Positions 49,713 to 59,035 of a stretch of DNA of 64,000 nt are shown here, piece after piece. Positions within the stretch are counted from its first letter, which is position 1, and each line of letters opens with the position of its first letter. A program made the position numbers and the translations under genes. The notes under the pieces are model-generated. The model searched no databases, was not told the DNA's origin, and worked only from the letters and a program-made list of their open reading frames with translations. The DNA comes from Streptomyces pactum (lineage in GTDB: Bacteria > Actinomycetota > Actinomycetes > Streptomycetales > Streptomycetaceae), in contig NZ_JACYXC010000001.1 of NCBI RefSeq assembly GCF_016031615.1, positions 6,448,001 through 6,512,000 on the forward strand, read 5' to 3'.

Positions 49713-50648
49713 ATGAGGCTCGTCTTCGCCGGTACCCCCGAGGTCGCCGTTCCCGCCCTGGACGCCCTGCTGGCCTCGGACCGGCACGAGGTGGCCGCGG
49801 TCATCACCCGGCCGGACGCGCCGGCCGGACGCGGCCGGCGGCTGGTGGCCAGCCCGGTCGCGGAGCGCGCGGCGGAGGCGGGCATCGAGATCCTCAAGCC
49901 CGCCCGGCCGCGCGACCCGGACTTCCAGCAGCGGCTGCGCGAGATCGCCCCGGACTGCTGCCCGGTCGTCGCCTACGGCGCGCTGCTGCCCAAATCCGCG
50001 CTGGAGATCCCGGCGCACGGCTGGGTGAACCTGCACTTCTCGCTGCTCCCCGCCTGGCGGGGAGCGGCCCCGGTGCAGCACGCGGTGCTCGCCGGCGACG
50101 AGGTGACCGGCGCCTCCACCTTCCTCATCGAGGAGGGACTGGACTCCGGCCCGGTGTACGGCGTGCTGACCGAACGGATCCGGCCCACCGACACCAGCGG
50201 GGACCTCCTCACCCGGCTGGCGTTCGCCGGCGCGGGGCTGCTCGCCGCCACCATGGACGGGATCGAGGACGGCACCCTGCGCGCCGTCCCGCAGCCCGCC
50301 GAGGGCGTCTCGCTGGCCCCGAAGATCGGGGTCGAGGACGCGCGGATCGACTGGACGACCCCGGCACTGCGGGTCGACCGGCTGGTCCGCGGCTGCGCCC
50401 CGGCCCCCGGTGCCTGGACGGTGTTCCGCGGCGAGCGGCTCAAGGTCATGTCGGTGGCGCTGGTCACCGACCGGACCGACCTGGGCCCCGGGGAGCTGGC
50501 CGCCACCAAGAACGCGGTCTGCGTGGGGACCGGCAGCCACGCGGTGGAGCTGCAGTGGGTGCAGCCGCAGGGCAAGAAGCCGATGCGGGCGGCGGACTGG
50601 GCCCGCGGGGTGCGGATCGCGGCGGGGGAGCGGGTCGGCTCCGCCTGA
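49713..50648 (+). CDS. fmt: Methionyl-tRNA formyltransferase
   Basis: The 311-residue enzyme formylates initiator Met-tRNA. It has MRLVFAGTPEVAVPALDALL, VNLHFSLLPAWRGAAPVQHA (catalytic Asn/His and the SLLP motif), and a C-terminal OB-like domain. ATG 49713 was chosen over an in-frame codon at 49692. TAGACT at 49666-49671 is a possible -10. A def gene is not adjacent. Confidence 0.95.
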   Translation: MRLVFAGTPEVAVPALDALLASDRHEVAAVITRPDAPAGRGRRLVASPVAERAAEAGIEILKPARPRDPDFQQRLREIAPDCCPVVAYGALLPKSALEIPAHGWVNLHFSLLPAWRGAAPVQHAVLAGDEVTGASTFLIEEGLDSGPVYGVLTERIRPTDTSGDLLTRLAFAGAGLLAATMDGIEDGTLRAVPQPAEGVSLAPKIGVEDARIDWTTPALRVDRLVRGCAPAPGAWTVFRGERLKVMSVALVTDRTDLGPGELAATKNAVCVGTGSHAVELQWVQPQGKKPMRAADWARGVRIAAGERVGSA

Positions 50649-51165
50649 CCGCCCCCACCCGGCCCGCCCGACGGTCCCCGTCCGCCCGACGATGCCCGGC
50701 CCGGCGGCCGGCTCGCGGCGCCCGGGGCCGCCGGCCCGCCCGGCCCGGTCCGGTGGCCGCCCGGCGCCGGCGCCCGGGCCGGTGACCGCCCGCACGGCGT
50801 CCGGTACCCGTCCGGCCCGGCGGATGCCCGCACCGCGTCCGCCGGGCCCGCGGCCGCCCGTACGGGACCGTGCGCGCCGACGCGGTGGCGCCGGCACACG
50901 CCCCGGGCCGCCCACCGCCGTCGCACCGTGCGCACCGGTCCGCGGTGCCCCGGCCGTCCCGGGGCGGGCGAGCCGTGCAGCAGGCGCTCCGCGGCGTAAC
51001 GGACGGACTCCCACGGAGCCCGGCGGGCCGCGCGGGGTTCGGCGTGACGCCGGCACGCACCCGTGGCGGGCCCCCGGCGGCCCGGGAGGGCGGTCGCCGA
51101 CGGCCGGGGCCGGCCGCGTCGTAGGCTGAGCGGGTACGCCCTTGACGATCCGGAGCACCTTTCAC
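50649..51165 (+). other. Non-coding interval between fmt and rsmB
   Basis: These 517 bp have no supportable gene on either strand. Composition is mostly CCGG/GCC runs; TAGGCT at 51122-51127 is a possible -10 for rsmB. No strong hairpin was noted directly after fmt. The interval is long for two genes normally close together in Streptomyces and may mark lost sequence. Confidence 0.45.
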
Positions 51166-52596
51166 GTGAGTCAGCAACCCCACCGCCGTCCCGGCAAGCC
51201 CTACCGCAGGCCCAGGAAGGACCCCGTCCGCGTCCTGGCGTTCGAGGCGCTGCGGGCCGTGGACGAGCGGGACGCCTACGCCAACCTGGTGCTGCCGCCG
51301 CTGCTGCGGGAGGCACGGGAGCGGGGCGACTTCGACGCCCGGGACGCGGCGCTCGCCACCGAGCTGGTGTACGGCACGCTCCGCCGGCAGGGCACCTATG
51401 ACGCGATCATCGCCGCCTGCGTGGACCGGCCGCTGCGCGAGGTCGACCCGCCGGTGCTGGACGTGCTGAGCCTGGGCGCGCACCAGCTGCTCGGCACCCG
51501 CATCCCCGCCCACGCCGCGGTGAGCGCCACCGTCGAACTGGCCCGGGTGGTGCTGGGCGACGGGCGGGCGAAGTTCGTCAACGCGGTGCTGCGCCGGATC
51601 GCCGCGGACGACCTCGACGGCTGGCTGGCACGGGTGGCCCCGGCGTACGACGAGGACCCCGAGGACCACCTGGCCGTGGTGCACTCGCACCCGCGCTGGA
51701 TCGTCTCCGCCCTGTGGGACGCCCTGGGCGGCGGCCGGGCCGGGATCGAGGACCTGCTGGAGGCCGACAACGAGCGGCCCGCGGTGACGCTGGTGGCGCG
51801 CCCGGGCCGGGCCACCACCACCGAGCTGCTCGATACCCTCGGCACCGGCGGAGTGGCGGGCCGCTGGTCGCCGTACGCCGTCCGGCTGGCCGAGGGGGGC
51901 GAACCGGGAGCGCTGGACGCGGTCCGCGAGGGCCGCGCCGGGGTGCAGGACGAGGGCAGCCAGCTGGTGGCGCTCGCCCTCGCCGCCGCCCCGCTGGAGG
52001 GCCCCGACACCCGCTGGCTGGACGGCTGCGCCGGCCCCGGCGGGAAGGCGGCGCTGCTCGCCGCACTCGCCGCCGAGCGCGGCGCGGCGCTGCTCGCCGC
52101 GGAGAGGCAGCCGCACCGGGCCCGGCTGGTGGCCCGGGTGCTGGAGGGCAACCCCGGCCCCTGGCAGGTGATCACCGCGGACAGCACCCGGCCGGCCTGG
52201 CAGCCCGGCACCTTCGACCGGGTGCTGGTGGACGTCCCGTGCAGCGGCCTGGGCGCGCTGCGCCGCCGTCCCGAGGCGCGCTGGCGCCGCCGCCCGGAGG
52301 ACCTGGAGGGCTTCGCACCGCTCCAGCGGGAACTGCTGCGCGAGGCGCTCGGCGCGGCCCGGGTCGGCGGCGTGGTCGGATACGCCACCTGCTCGCCCCA
52401 CCCGGCGGAGACCCGGGCGGTGGTCGAGGACGTGCTCAAGGGACGCGGTGGCCGCCCGGTGGCCGCCGAGTGGATCGACGCCCGGCCGCTGATGCCGGGC
52501 GTTCCCGACCTCGGCGACGGGCCGGACGTACAGCTCTGGCCGCACCTGCACGGCACCGACGCCATGTACCTGGCCCTGCTGCGCCGTACCGGCTGA
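51166..52596 (+). CDS. rsmB: 16S rRNA (cytosine-C5)-methyltransferase RsmB
   Basis: This 476-residue protein has an N-terminal NusB-like RNA-binding domain (AFEALRAVDERDAYANLVLPPLLRE) and a C-terminal SAM methyltransferase domain from about 260. The two conserved cysteines are in VPCSGLGALRRRPEARW and YATCSPHPAET. The GGCAGPGGKAALLAAL-like SAM loop is visible (DGCAGPGGKAALLAAL). It methylates C967 in E. coli. GTG 51166 was chosen over TTG 51142 because of GGAG at 51152-51155. Confidence 0.94.
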   Translation: MSQQPHRRPGKPYRRPRKDPVRVLAFEALRAVDERDAYANLVLPPLLREARERGDFDARDAALATELVYGTLRRQGTYDAIIAACVDRPLREVDPPVLDVLSLGAHQLLGTRIPAHAAVSATVELARVVLGDGRAKFVNAVLRRIAADDLDGWLARVAPAYDEDPEDHLAVVHSHPRWIVSALWDALGGGRAGIEDLLEADNERPAVTLVARPGRATTTELLDTLGTGGVAGRWSPYAVRLAEGGEPGALDAVREGRAGVQDEGSQLVALALAAAPLEGPDTRWLDGCAGPGGKAALLAALAAERGAALLAAERQPHRARLVARVLEGNPGPWQVITADSTRPAWQPGTFDRVLVDVPCSGLGALRRRPEARWRRRPEDLEGFAPLQRELLREALGAARVGGVVGYATCSPHPAETRAVVEDVLKGRGGRPVAAEWIDARPLMPGVPDLGDGPDVQLWPHLHGTDAMYLALLRRTG

Positions 52597-52599
52597 GAC

Positions 52600-53090
52600 C
52601 TGTCTGCCCGCACCGCCGGAGGTCCCCGGTTCCTCCGGTGGTCCGGGACGGCCCGGGGGCACGGCCGATCGCGTCGGCTGCCCGTTGCGCAGCCGGTTCC
52701 ACGTGGCGGGGCCGATGATGCCGTCGGCGGTCAGGCCGCGGCTGCGCCGGAAGTCCTGGGTGGCGCGGGTGGTGAGCGGACCGAAAGACACCGTACGCCC
52801 CGTTCGGGGCCCCACGGAGAAGCCCCCACGCCTGGAGCAGGCTCTGCGCCTCGCGCACCGTGTCCCCGGCCGCGCCCTCACGGATCGTCGGCGGGGTGAC
52901 CCGGTTGTCGAAGCCGCAGGACGCCGGGTCGGGGGGCGCCACGAGCTCCGCGGCGGTGACCGGCACCGCGGGGCCGGCGGCCGTCGTGGCGTTCGCCGAC
53001 GCCGGGACGGCGAGGGTGATCAGGCTTGCCGGAACGGTGGCGGTGGTCAGGGCCGCGCGCCGGGCACTCCTGCTCCTGCTCCCCCCTCAC
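52600..53090 (-). pseudogene. Secreted peptidoglycan-binding domain protein, broken by several indels
   Basis: On the minus strand an Arg/Ser-rich start and signal peptide (LTTATVPASLITLAVPASANA) are followed by SCGFDNRVTPPTIREGAAGDTVREAQSLLQAWG and the PG_binding_1 domain end (RATQDFRRSRGLTADGIIGPATWNRL). Frame changes are needed near 53080-53087 (C6/G6 run), within the G5 run after QAW, near the CCCC, and at TTT before FGPLTTR. No in-frame stop is found before rsmB, so the 3' end is undefined. The boundaries are approximate. It is either a decayed gene or an error-rich stretch. Confidence 0.6.
52616..52638 (+). terminator. Hairpin after rsmB
   Basis: CCGGAGG (52616-52622) and CCTCCGG (52632-52638) form a perfect 7-bp stem with a 9-nt loop, 19 bp after the rsmB stop. 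Confidence 0.55.
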
Positions 53091-53524
53091 GGGGGGACCG
53101 GTCGCCGGGCGGTCCACGGCCCTCCGTCCGCCGCGCGCCCGGGCCCGGGACACGGCGGCCGGCGCCGCCCGCCGTACGGACGGTGGCCGCCGGGCCCGGC
53201 GACAGCGATGTTCCGGCCCGGCGATCGGACGCGGCTGGACCGGCGGTGGACGGCCCGGCCCGGGGCGCGGTGTCGCCGCCCGGGACGGGGCGCCGGGCCG
53301 GCGGGAGATCGCCGGTGGCCGTCCGCCGGACCCGGCTGCCGGTGCGGGCCCCGTGGGCGCCTTCCGCGCGGTGCCCCGCCCTCCGCCGGGTTTCCCCGCC
53401 GCCGGTCCGGCGCCTGCACGGCACCACGTTCCGGTGCACCGCGTCCCGTGCCGCAGCGCGTCCGGAGCCGGGGGTGACCCGGCGCGGCGTGACAGCGGCC
53501 GGGGCGGGCCCGGGCCGGTGCGTA
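53091..53524. other. Non-coding interval
   Basis: These 434 GC-rich bp lie between the broken peptidoglycan-binding gene and the next minus-strand gene. Both strands carry open frames, but all are Arg/Gly/Pro-dominated with no family resemblance. Nothing else was recognised. Confidence 0.45.
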
Positions 53525-54007
53525 TCAGCCGGTGGTCATGATGAGGCCGAGCTGGTCGCCGTCACCCTTCCGGCGGAGCTCCAGGGGCAGGGGTTCCGGA
53601 CGCCCGGCGAAGCGGAGTTCGACGGTCCAGCGGTCCGTGACGCCCGGGTCGAAGTGGGCGGTCGCCGGTCCCGCGGCGGCCCGGCCCCAGCCGTGGACCC
53701 ACTCCCCGGCGACCTGGCCGGCCTCCCCGTCCGGGGACGCGGCGAGCGCGGCGAGGCCGTCCGCGTCCCCCCGCCGGAGGCGCAGCACCACCTTCTCGAC
53801 CAGCGCGAGACTCTCCGGGATCGGGCGCCCGGTCACGGAGAGGTCCAGGTCGGCGGTCCCGTCCTTGATCCACCGGGGCGTCCGGTCGGGACCGCCGCGG
53901 CCGAGGAGCAGCGAGCCGGTCGCGGCCAGTCCGGTGACCAGCAGACCGACGACCGCCCAGACCGCGAGCTGCTGCCTGACGCCGGCCGTGCCCGTCGTAC
54001 CCGTCAT
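53525..54007 (-). CDS. Single-pass membrane/secreted protein of unknown function
   Basis: The 160-residue product has an N-terminal transmembrane helix at about 12-36 (LAVWAVVGLLVTGLAATGSLLL) and an extracytoplasmic part with charged and beta-rich segments (RWTVELRFAGRPEPLPLELRRKGD). It looks like a small envelope protein of the kind often next to transporters; no family was recognised. ATG 54007. It lies in the minus-strand run with the membrane gene at 54182-54742 and the MMPL gene. Confidence 0.75.
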   Translation of the reverse strand: MTGTTGTAGVRQQLAVWAVVGLLVTGLAATGSLLLGRGGPDRTPRWIKDGTADLDLSVTGRPIPESLALVEKVVLRLRRGDADGLAALAASPDGEAGQVAGEWVHGWGRAAAGPATAHFDPGVTDRWTVELRFAGRPEPLPLELRRKGDGDQLGLIMTTG

Positions 54008-54181
54008 CCGGTGACCTCCTCGTCCGACCGGTGGAGCGGCGGACTCCCCGCCTCCGGTAGGAGTGAGGTGATCCGCGGGTCACCGGTTGCCCGGTCGGTC
54101 TCCCGGCCGGGGAGGGACCCGGCCCGTCCCCGGCCCGGGGACGGGTCCGAAAGGCCGGGACGGGTCCGGGGCGGAGCGGCG

Positions 54182-54742
54182 TCAGACCCCGGTCGGCGCG
54201 CCGGAGCGGGGCCGGGCCTTCGCGGCGGGGGCCCGGCCGGCCATCCGGCGGGCGTAGTCCCCGGCGACGGCGAGCACCAGGAAGCCCCAGGGCGCGGCCG
54301 GCAGGTACAGCCACGCCACCCAGGCCGGGGGCTGCTCGAACTCCTTGTCCTGGTCGATCAGGCGGGCGCCCTCCTCGACGAACCCGAAGATGTTGTTGAG
54401 CACGCCGTACAGGATGATGACCACCAGCAGCCAGCCGCCGATCCGGGCGATCCGCGTCACGGTGCGGGCCGGGACGGGCCGGCCGGCCACCCGGGGCATC
54501 CAGCGCGGATAGACCTCGCCCCAGCGGCTCACCAGGCCGACGGTGAGGAACGCGGTCCCCACCATCGCGATGCTCAGGAAGAGCATGTAGACGCTCTCCG
54601 TCGTGGTGTGGCCGTTGCCGAAGCCGGCCGCGACGCGCCAGACGGACGACGGCAGGACCCCCAGCGGCGCGGCCCAGGCCGCCCACACCGCCCAGCGGGC
54701 CGGCGGCAGGACCTCGGGGTGGCCGGTGGCTGACGTCGTCAA
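54182..54742 (-). CDS. Four-helix membrane protein of unknown function
   Basis: This 186-residue protein has about four hydrophobic helices (WAVWAAWAAPLGVLPSSVW, YMLFLSIAMVGTAFLTVGLV, GGWLLVVIILYGVLNNIFGF, AWLYLPAAPWGFLVLAVAG) and a basic C-terminus. TTG 54742 follows GAGGAGGAG with ideal spacing and was chosen over ATG 54772 or GTG 54793, which lack such a site. It sits 90 bp downstream of the MMPL gene and is probably cotranscribed. Confidence 0.75.
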   Translation of the reverse strand: MTTSATGHPEVLPPARWAVWAAWAAPLGVLPSSVWRVAAGFGNGHTTTESVYMLFLSIAMVGTAFLTVGLVSRWGEVYPRWMPRVAGRPVPARTVTRIARIGGWLLVVIILYGVLNNIFGFVEEGARLIDQDKEFEQPPAWVAWLYLPAAPWGFLVLAVAGDYARRMAGRAPAAKARPRSGAPTGV

Positions 54743-54832
54743 GGGCTCCTCCTCGGGCCGGACCGCTCGCATGCCCGGAAGTCTGCCGGTCACGGCCCGT
54801 CCGCCGCGTCACCCCGGGGAACGAGATGCCGA

Positions 54833-57025
54833 TCAGTCCCGAGGCGTATCCGGCCGCCGCGGCCCGGCCGTCCCCGCCCGCCGGCCGCCGTCGGTCCGGG
54901 CCAGCGGGTGCGGCCACCACACGCGCGGCCCCAGGTCCAGGAAAACCGCCGTGACCAGCACCGACCGGACCACGAAGGTGTCCAGCAGGACGCCCGCGGC
55001 GACGGCGAAGCCGATCTCCGCGAACCCGGTGACGGGGAGGGTGCCCAGGGCGGCGAAGGTACCGGCCAGCACCAGCCCCGCGGAGGTGATCACGGCTCCG
55101 GTGGCGGCCAGCGCGGTGAGCGTCCCCTGCCGGGTGCCCCGGCGGACGGACTCCTCGCGCACCCGGGTGGTGAGGAAGATGTTGTAGTCGATGCCCAGGG
55201 CCACCAGGAAGACGAAGGTGAAGAGCGGGAAGGCGGTGTCCTCCCCGGCGTAGTCGAACACGTGCCGGAAGGCGAGCGCGCTGATGCCCAGGGCCGCGGC
55301 GAAGGACAGCACCACCGTGGCGATCAGCAGCAGCGGAGCCAGGACCGCGCGCAACAGCAGCATCAGCACGCCCAGGACCACCAGCAGCACCAGCGGGATG
55401 ACCACCCGGTTGTCCCGGGCCGAGGCGTTCTCGGCGTCGAGCGTCGCGGCGGTGGTGCCCCCGACCAGCGCCCGGGCGCCGGGGACGGCGTGCACCGCCG
55501 CCCGTACCCGCTCCACGGTCTCCTCGGCGGCGGCGCTGTCCGCCGGATCGGTCGGCGTCGCCTCCAGCAGCACCCGGCCGTCCCGCTCCGGCGCCACCCC
55601 GGGCGGCCGGCCCACCGATGCGGGCACCACGCCGCCGGCGCGCTCGACGGCCCGCCGCACCTCCCCGGCCCGGTCCGCCTCCGCCACCACCACCAGCGGG
55701 CTGCCGCTGCCGGCGGGGAAGTAGCGGGCCGACAGCTCCTGCCCGGTGACGGAGTCCTGGGTCCGGGTGAACGCGTCGGCGTTGTCGATCCCCTCGGCAC
55801 GCAGCGCGGTGATGCCCAGGGACAGCGCGGCCAGGACCACCGCCGTCACCCCCCAGACGGTGCGCGGCCGCCGCTCGATCCGCCGCCCTGCCCGGGCCCA
55901 CACCCCCCGTTCGGTCGGCTCCGGCGACCCGTAATGCGGCACCACCGGCCAGAAGACCCACCGGCCGGCGATCACCAGCAGGGCGGGGAGCAGGGTGAGC
56001 ATCGCCAGCACGGCGACGGCCACCCCGACGGCGCAGACCGGTCCCAGGCCGCTGGTGGAGTTCATCTCCGCGACCAGCAGCACCAGCATGCTGATGCCCA
56101 CCGTGCCGCCGCTGGCGACGATCGCCGGACCGGCCCGGCGCAGGGCGCGCGCCATCGCCTCGTGGCGGTCGCGGTGGCGGCGCAGCTCCTCCCGGTAGCG
56201 GGCCACCAGCAGCAGCGCGTAGTCGGTCCCGGCACCGAACACCAGCACGGTGAGGATGCCGGCGCTCTGCCCGTTCACGGTGAGCCCGGCGTGCCGGGCC
56301 AGCAGGTACACCAGGGCCTGGGAGGTCAGCAGCGCGGCGACCGCGGCGAGCACCGGCACCAGCAGCAGGACGGGGCTGCGGTAGGTGACCAGCAGCGCCA
56401 CGACCACCACGGCGAGCGCGGCAAGCAGCAAGGTGGAGTCGATGCCCGCGTACACCTCGGCGAAGTCGGCCGCCGTGCCGCCGGGGCCGGTGATGTGCAC
56501 GGCCAGCCCGCCGGAGCCGCGGCCGGTGATCTCGCGCAGGGAGTCCACGGCGGGGGCGATCCGTTCCCAGCCCCGCTCGTCCATGGTGATCGGGACGGCG
56601 ATCTGCGCGGCGCGCGGCTCGGCGGGCCGGTCGAACACCGGGCCGCGGGTCCGGGCGCCCTGGACCCCGTGGTCGCGCAGCGTGCGCAGCTCGTCCGCCG
56701 CCCCGGCGATGCGTTCGCGGTCGGCCGCGGTCAGCCCGCCTTCCCTGGCGTAGATCACCACGGCCGTGACGGACTCGTCCCGGAAGCCCTCGGCGACCTT
56801 CAGCACCCGGGTGGACTCCGCGCTGTCCGGCAGCCAGGACAGGGCGTCGTTGTCCTGGACGTCGGAGAGCCGCTGCGCCGCCGGGGCCAGGGCGGCCAGG
56901 GCCACCAGCCACAGCAGTACGGTGAGCCACTTGGTGCGGCGCCCGCAGACCAGCCGGCCCGGGCGGTGGGGCGCCCGGGCCGTACGGTGCCGTTCATCGG
57001 GTTCCCGGTGCGCTCCTGCCGCCAT
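54833..57025 (-). CDS. MMPL/RND-family transporter
   Basis: This 730-residue protein has about 12 membrane helices: one near residue 22, an extracytoplasmic domain (30-180), five helices, a second external domain and five more helices. Its segments (QDNDALSWLPDSAESTRV, LVFGAGTDYALLLVARYREELR, FLVALGIDYNIFLTTRVREE) fit the MMPL family. Such proteins export lipids or small molecules; the substrate is unknown. ATG 57025 follows GAGGGG on this strand. It is divergent from rpe. Confidence 0.9.
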   Translation of the reverse strand: MAAGAHREPDERHRTARAPHRPGRLVCGRRTKWLTVLLWLVALAALAPAAQRLSDVQDNDALSWLPDSAESTRVLKVAEGFRDESVTAVVIYAREGGLTAADRERIAGAADELRTLRDHGVQGARTRGPVFDRPAEPRAAQIAVPITMDERGWERIAPAVDSLREITGRGSGGLAVHITGPGGTAADFAEVYAGIDSTLLLAALAVVVVALLVTYRSPVLLLVPVLAAVAALLTSQALVYLLARHAGLTVNGQSAGILTVLVFGAGTDYALLLVARYREELRRHRDRHEAMARALRRAGPAIVASGGTVGISMLVLLVAEMNSTSGLGPVCAVGVAVAVLAMLTLLPALLVIAGRWVFWPVVPHYGSPEPTERGVWARAGRRIERRPRTVWGVTAVVLAALSLGITALRAEGIDNADAFTRTQDSVTGQELSARYFPAGSGSPLVVVAEADRAGEVRRAVERAGGVVPASVGRPPGVAPERDGRVLLEATPTDPADSAAAEETVERVRAAVHAVPGARALVGGTTAATLDAENASARDNRVVIPLVLLVVLGVLMLLLRAVLAPLLLIATVVLSFAAALGISALAFRHVFDYAGEDTAFPLFTFVFLVALGIDYNIFLTTRVREESVRRGTRQGTLTALAATGAVITSAGLVLAGTFAALGTLPVTGFAEIGFAVAAGVLLDTFVVRSVLVTAVFLDLGPRVWWPHPLARTDGGRRAGTAGPRRPDTPRD

Positions 57026-57230
57026 CGACACCCCTCGTGCCGGTGGGCCGACGGCGGCCTTCGGCGCGGCGTCGCGTGCCCACGGTGGACGGATCCGCCC
57101 CGGTGGGCGGGCGTGCCCACGGCCGCGGACCCGCGCCCGCCGGGCCGGGGGCGGGCCGGGTACGCGCCGGGGGACCGGGACGGCCCTCCCGCCGCCACGG
57201 GCGGCCCGCGGCCGTGGCACCCTTGGCGCC

Positions 57231-57917
57231 ATGGCCGTACAGATCAACCCCAGTATCCTCTCCGCGGACTTCTCCCGCCTGGCGGAGGAGGCGGCAGCGG
57301 TCCGTGGCGCGGACTGGCTGCACGTCGACGTGATGGACAACCACTTCGTCCCGAACCTGACGCTCGGCGTGCCGGTCGTCGAGTCGCTCAGCCGCGCCAC
57401 CACCACCCCGCTGGACCTGCACCTGATGATCGAGGACCCGGACCGCTGGGCGCCGCAGTACGTGGAGGCGGGGGCCGGTTCGGTCACCTTCCACGCGGAG
57501 GCCGCCGCCGCCCCGGTGCGTCTGGCGCGGGAGATCCGGGGGAAGGGGGCCAGGGCGGCCATGGCGCTCAAGCCGGCCACCCCGATCGAGCCGTACGAGG
57601 ACCTGCTGCCGGAGCTGGACATGCTGCTGGTGATGACGGTCGAGCCCGGTTTCGGCGGTCAGGCGTTTCTCGACATCATGCTGCCGAAGATCCGGCGCAC
57701 CCGGGAGCTGATCTCCAAGCACGGCCTGGAGATGTGGCTCCAAGTGGACGGCGGGGTTTCCGCCTCGACCATCGAGCGCTGTGCTGAGGCGGGTGCCGAC
57801 GTGTTCGTCGCCGGTTCGGCGGTGTACGGCGCACAGGACCCGGCCGAGGCGGTGCGCGCGCTCCGGGAGCAGGCGGAGCAGGCCACGGCGGCCGCGTCCT
57901 GGGCGTGCGGACACTGA
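57231..57917 (+). CDS. rpe: Ribulose-phosphate 3-epimerase
   Basis: This 228-residue TIM-barrel enzyme of the pentose phosphate pathway has INPSILSADFSRL, WLHVDVMDNHFVPNLT (metal ligands), DLHLMIEDPDRW and LVMTVEPGFGGQAF. The C-terminus is slightly extended. The upstream 205 bp to the divergent MMPL gene should contain its promoter; no clear hexamers were found. Confidence 0.95.
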   Translation: MAVQINPSILSADFSRLAEEAAAVRGADWLHVDVMDNHFVPNLTLGVPVVESLSRATTTPLDLHLMIEDPDRWAPQYVEAGAGSVTFHAEAAAAPVRLAREIRGKGARAAMALKPATPIEPYEDLLPELDMLLVMTVEPGFGGQAFLDIMLPKIRRTRELISKHGLEMWLQVDGGVSASTIERCAEAGADVFVAGSAVYGAQDPAEAVRALREQAEQATAAASWACGH

Positions 57918-58015
57918 GTCACCGGTTGGTGAACACAAGGACGAACGACGGACCGGGGCCACCGTTTCTGACAGGATGACGGTGAATCCTGAGTGTGAAC
58001 AGTGAGGAGACCGCG

Positions 58016-59035
58016 GTGTCGACGGGCGGCCGTTCAGCCACGCGGATGGGACCCGCCGAACTGGTGCAGGCGGCAGCCATGGCGCGCCGTTTCTACCTGG
58101 AGGGGAAGTCCAAGATCCAGATCGCCGAGGAGTTCGGCGTCAGCCGGTTCAAGGTCGCGCGGGTGCTGGAGACGGCGCTGGAGCGTGACCTGGTGCGCAT
58201 CGAGATCCGGGTGCCGGCCGAACTGGACGCGGAGCGCTCCGACGCGCTGCGCGCCCGGTACGGCCTGCGGCACGCCGTGGTGGTGGAGGCGCCGGCGGAC
58301 GCCGAGGCCGACGCCCCGGACCCGGAGAACCTGGGGGAGGTGGCCGCGGACCTGCTGGGCGAGCTGGTCACCGAGGGCGATGTGCTGGGCCTGGCGTGGG
58401 GCCGCTCCACCATCCACATGGCGGCCGCCCTGCACCGGCTGCCGCCGTGCACGGTGGTCCAGCTGACCGGCGTCTACGACGCGGGCACCGCGGAGCGCGG
58501 CTCGGTCGAGGCGGTCCGCCGGGCCGCCCAGGTCTCCGGCGGGGAGGCGCACCCCATCTACGCGCCGATGCTGCTGCCCGATCCGGCCACCGCGGCGGCG
58601 CTGCGCGGACAGACCGGGATCGCCCGCGCCTTCGAGTACTTCGACAAGGTCACGGTGGCCGCGGTGTCCATCGGCTCCTGGGAGGCGGGCATCTCCACCG
58701 TCTACGACATGCTCAGCGAGGAGGAGCGCGCGCACTACGCGTCGCTCGGTGCCGCCGCCGAGATGTCGGCGCACCTCTTCGACAGCGAGGGCCGCCGCAT
58801 CGGCCGGGACCTGGGGGAGCGGTGCATCACCGTGGAGGCCGACCGGCTGCGGCGCATCCCGGAGGTCGTCGCCATCGCCGGCGGCCGGCGCAAGGCCGCC
58901 GCGATCGGCGCGGTGCTCCGGTCCGGGCTGGTCACCAGTCTGGTGACGGACACCGCCGCGGCGGACCACCTGCTGCGGGAGACCGGGCCGGGGCCGCGGC
59001 CGGCGCTGGACCGGGCGGACCCGGACGGCGTCTGA
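58016..59035 (+). CDS. SorC/DeoR-type sugar-binding transcriptional regulator
   Basis: This 339-residue regulator has a helix-turn-helix at about 24-50 (YLEGKSKIQIAEEFGVSRFKVARVLETAL) and a sugar-binding SorC-type domain with LAWGRSTIHMAAAL, QLTGVYDAG, VSIGSWEAGISTV and AIAGGRRKAAAI. It probably senses a phosphorylated sugar; the target is unknown, but rpe upstream is a candidate. GTG 58016 with GAGGAG upstream was chosen over GTG 57995. Confidence 0.88.
   Translation: MSTGGRSATRMGPAELVQAAAMARRFYLEGKSKIQIAEEFGVSRFKVARVLETALERDLVRIEIRVPAELDAERSDALRARYGLRHAVVVEAPADAEADAPDPENLGEVAADLLGELVTEGDVLGLAWGRSTIHMAAALHRLPPCTVVQLTGVYDAGTAERGSVEAVRRAAQVSGGEAHPIYAPMLLPDPATAAALRGQTGIARAFEYFDKVTVAAVSIGSWEAGISTVYDMLSEEERAHYASLGAAAEMSAHLFDSEGRRIGRDLGERCITVEADRLRRIPEVVAIAGGRRKAAAIGAVLRSGLVTSLVTDTAAADHLLRETGPGPRPALDRADPDGV

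Noticed and set aside
53047..53439. Minus-strand frames in the 53.1-53.5 kb gap
   Set aside because: Composition is random for GC-rich DNA; no ribosome-binding site or motif.
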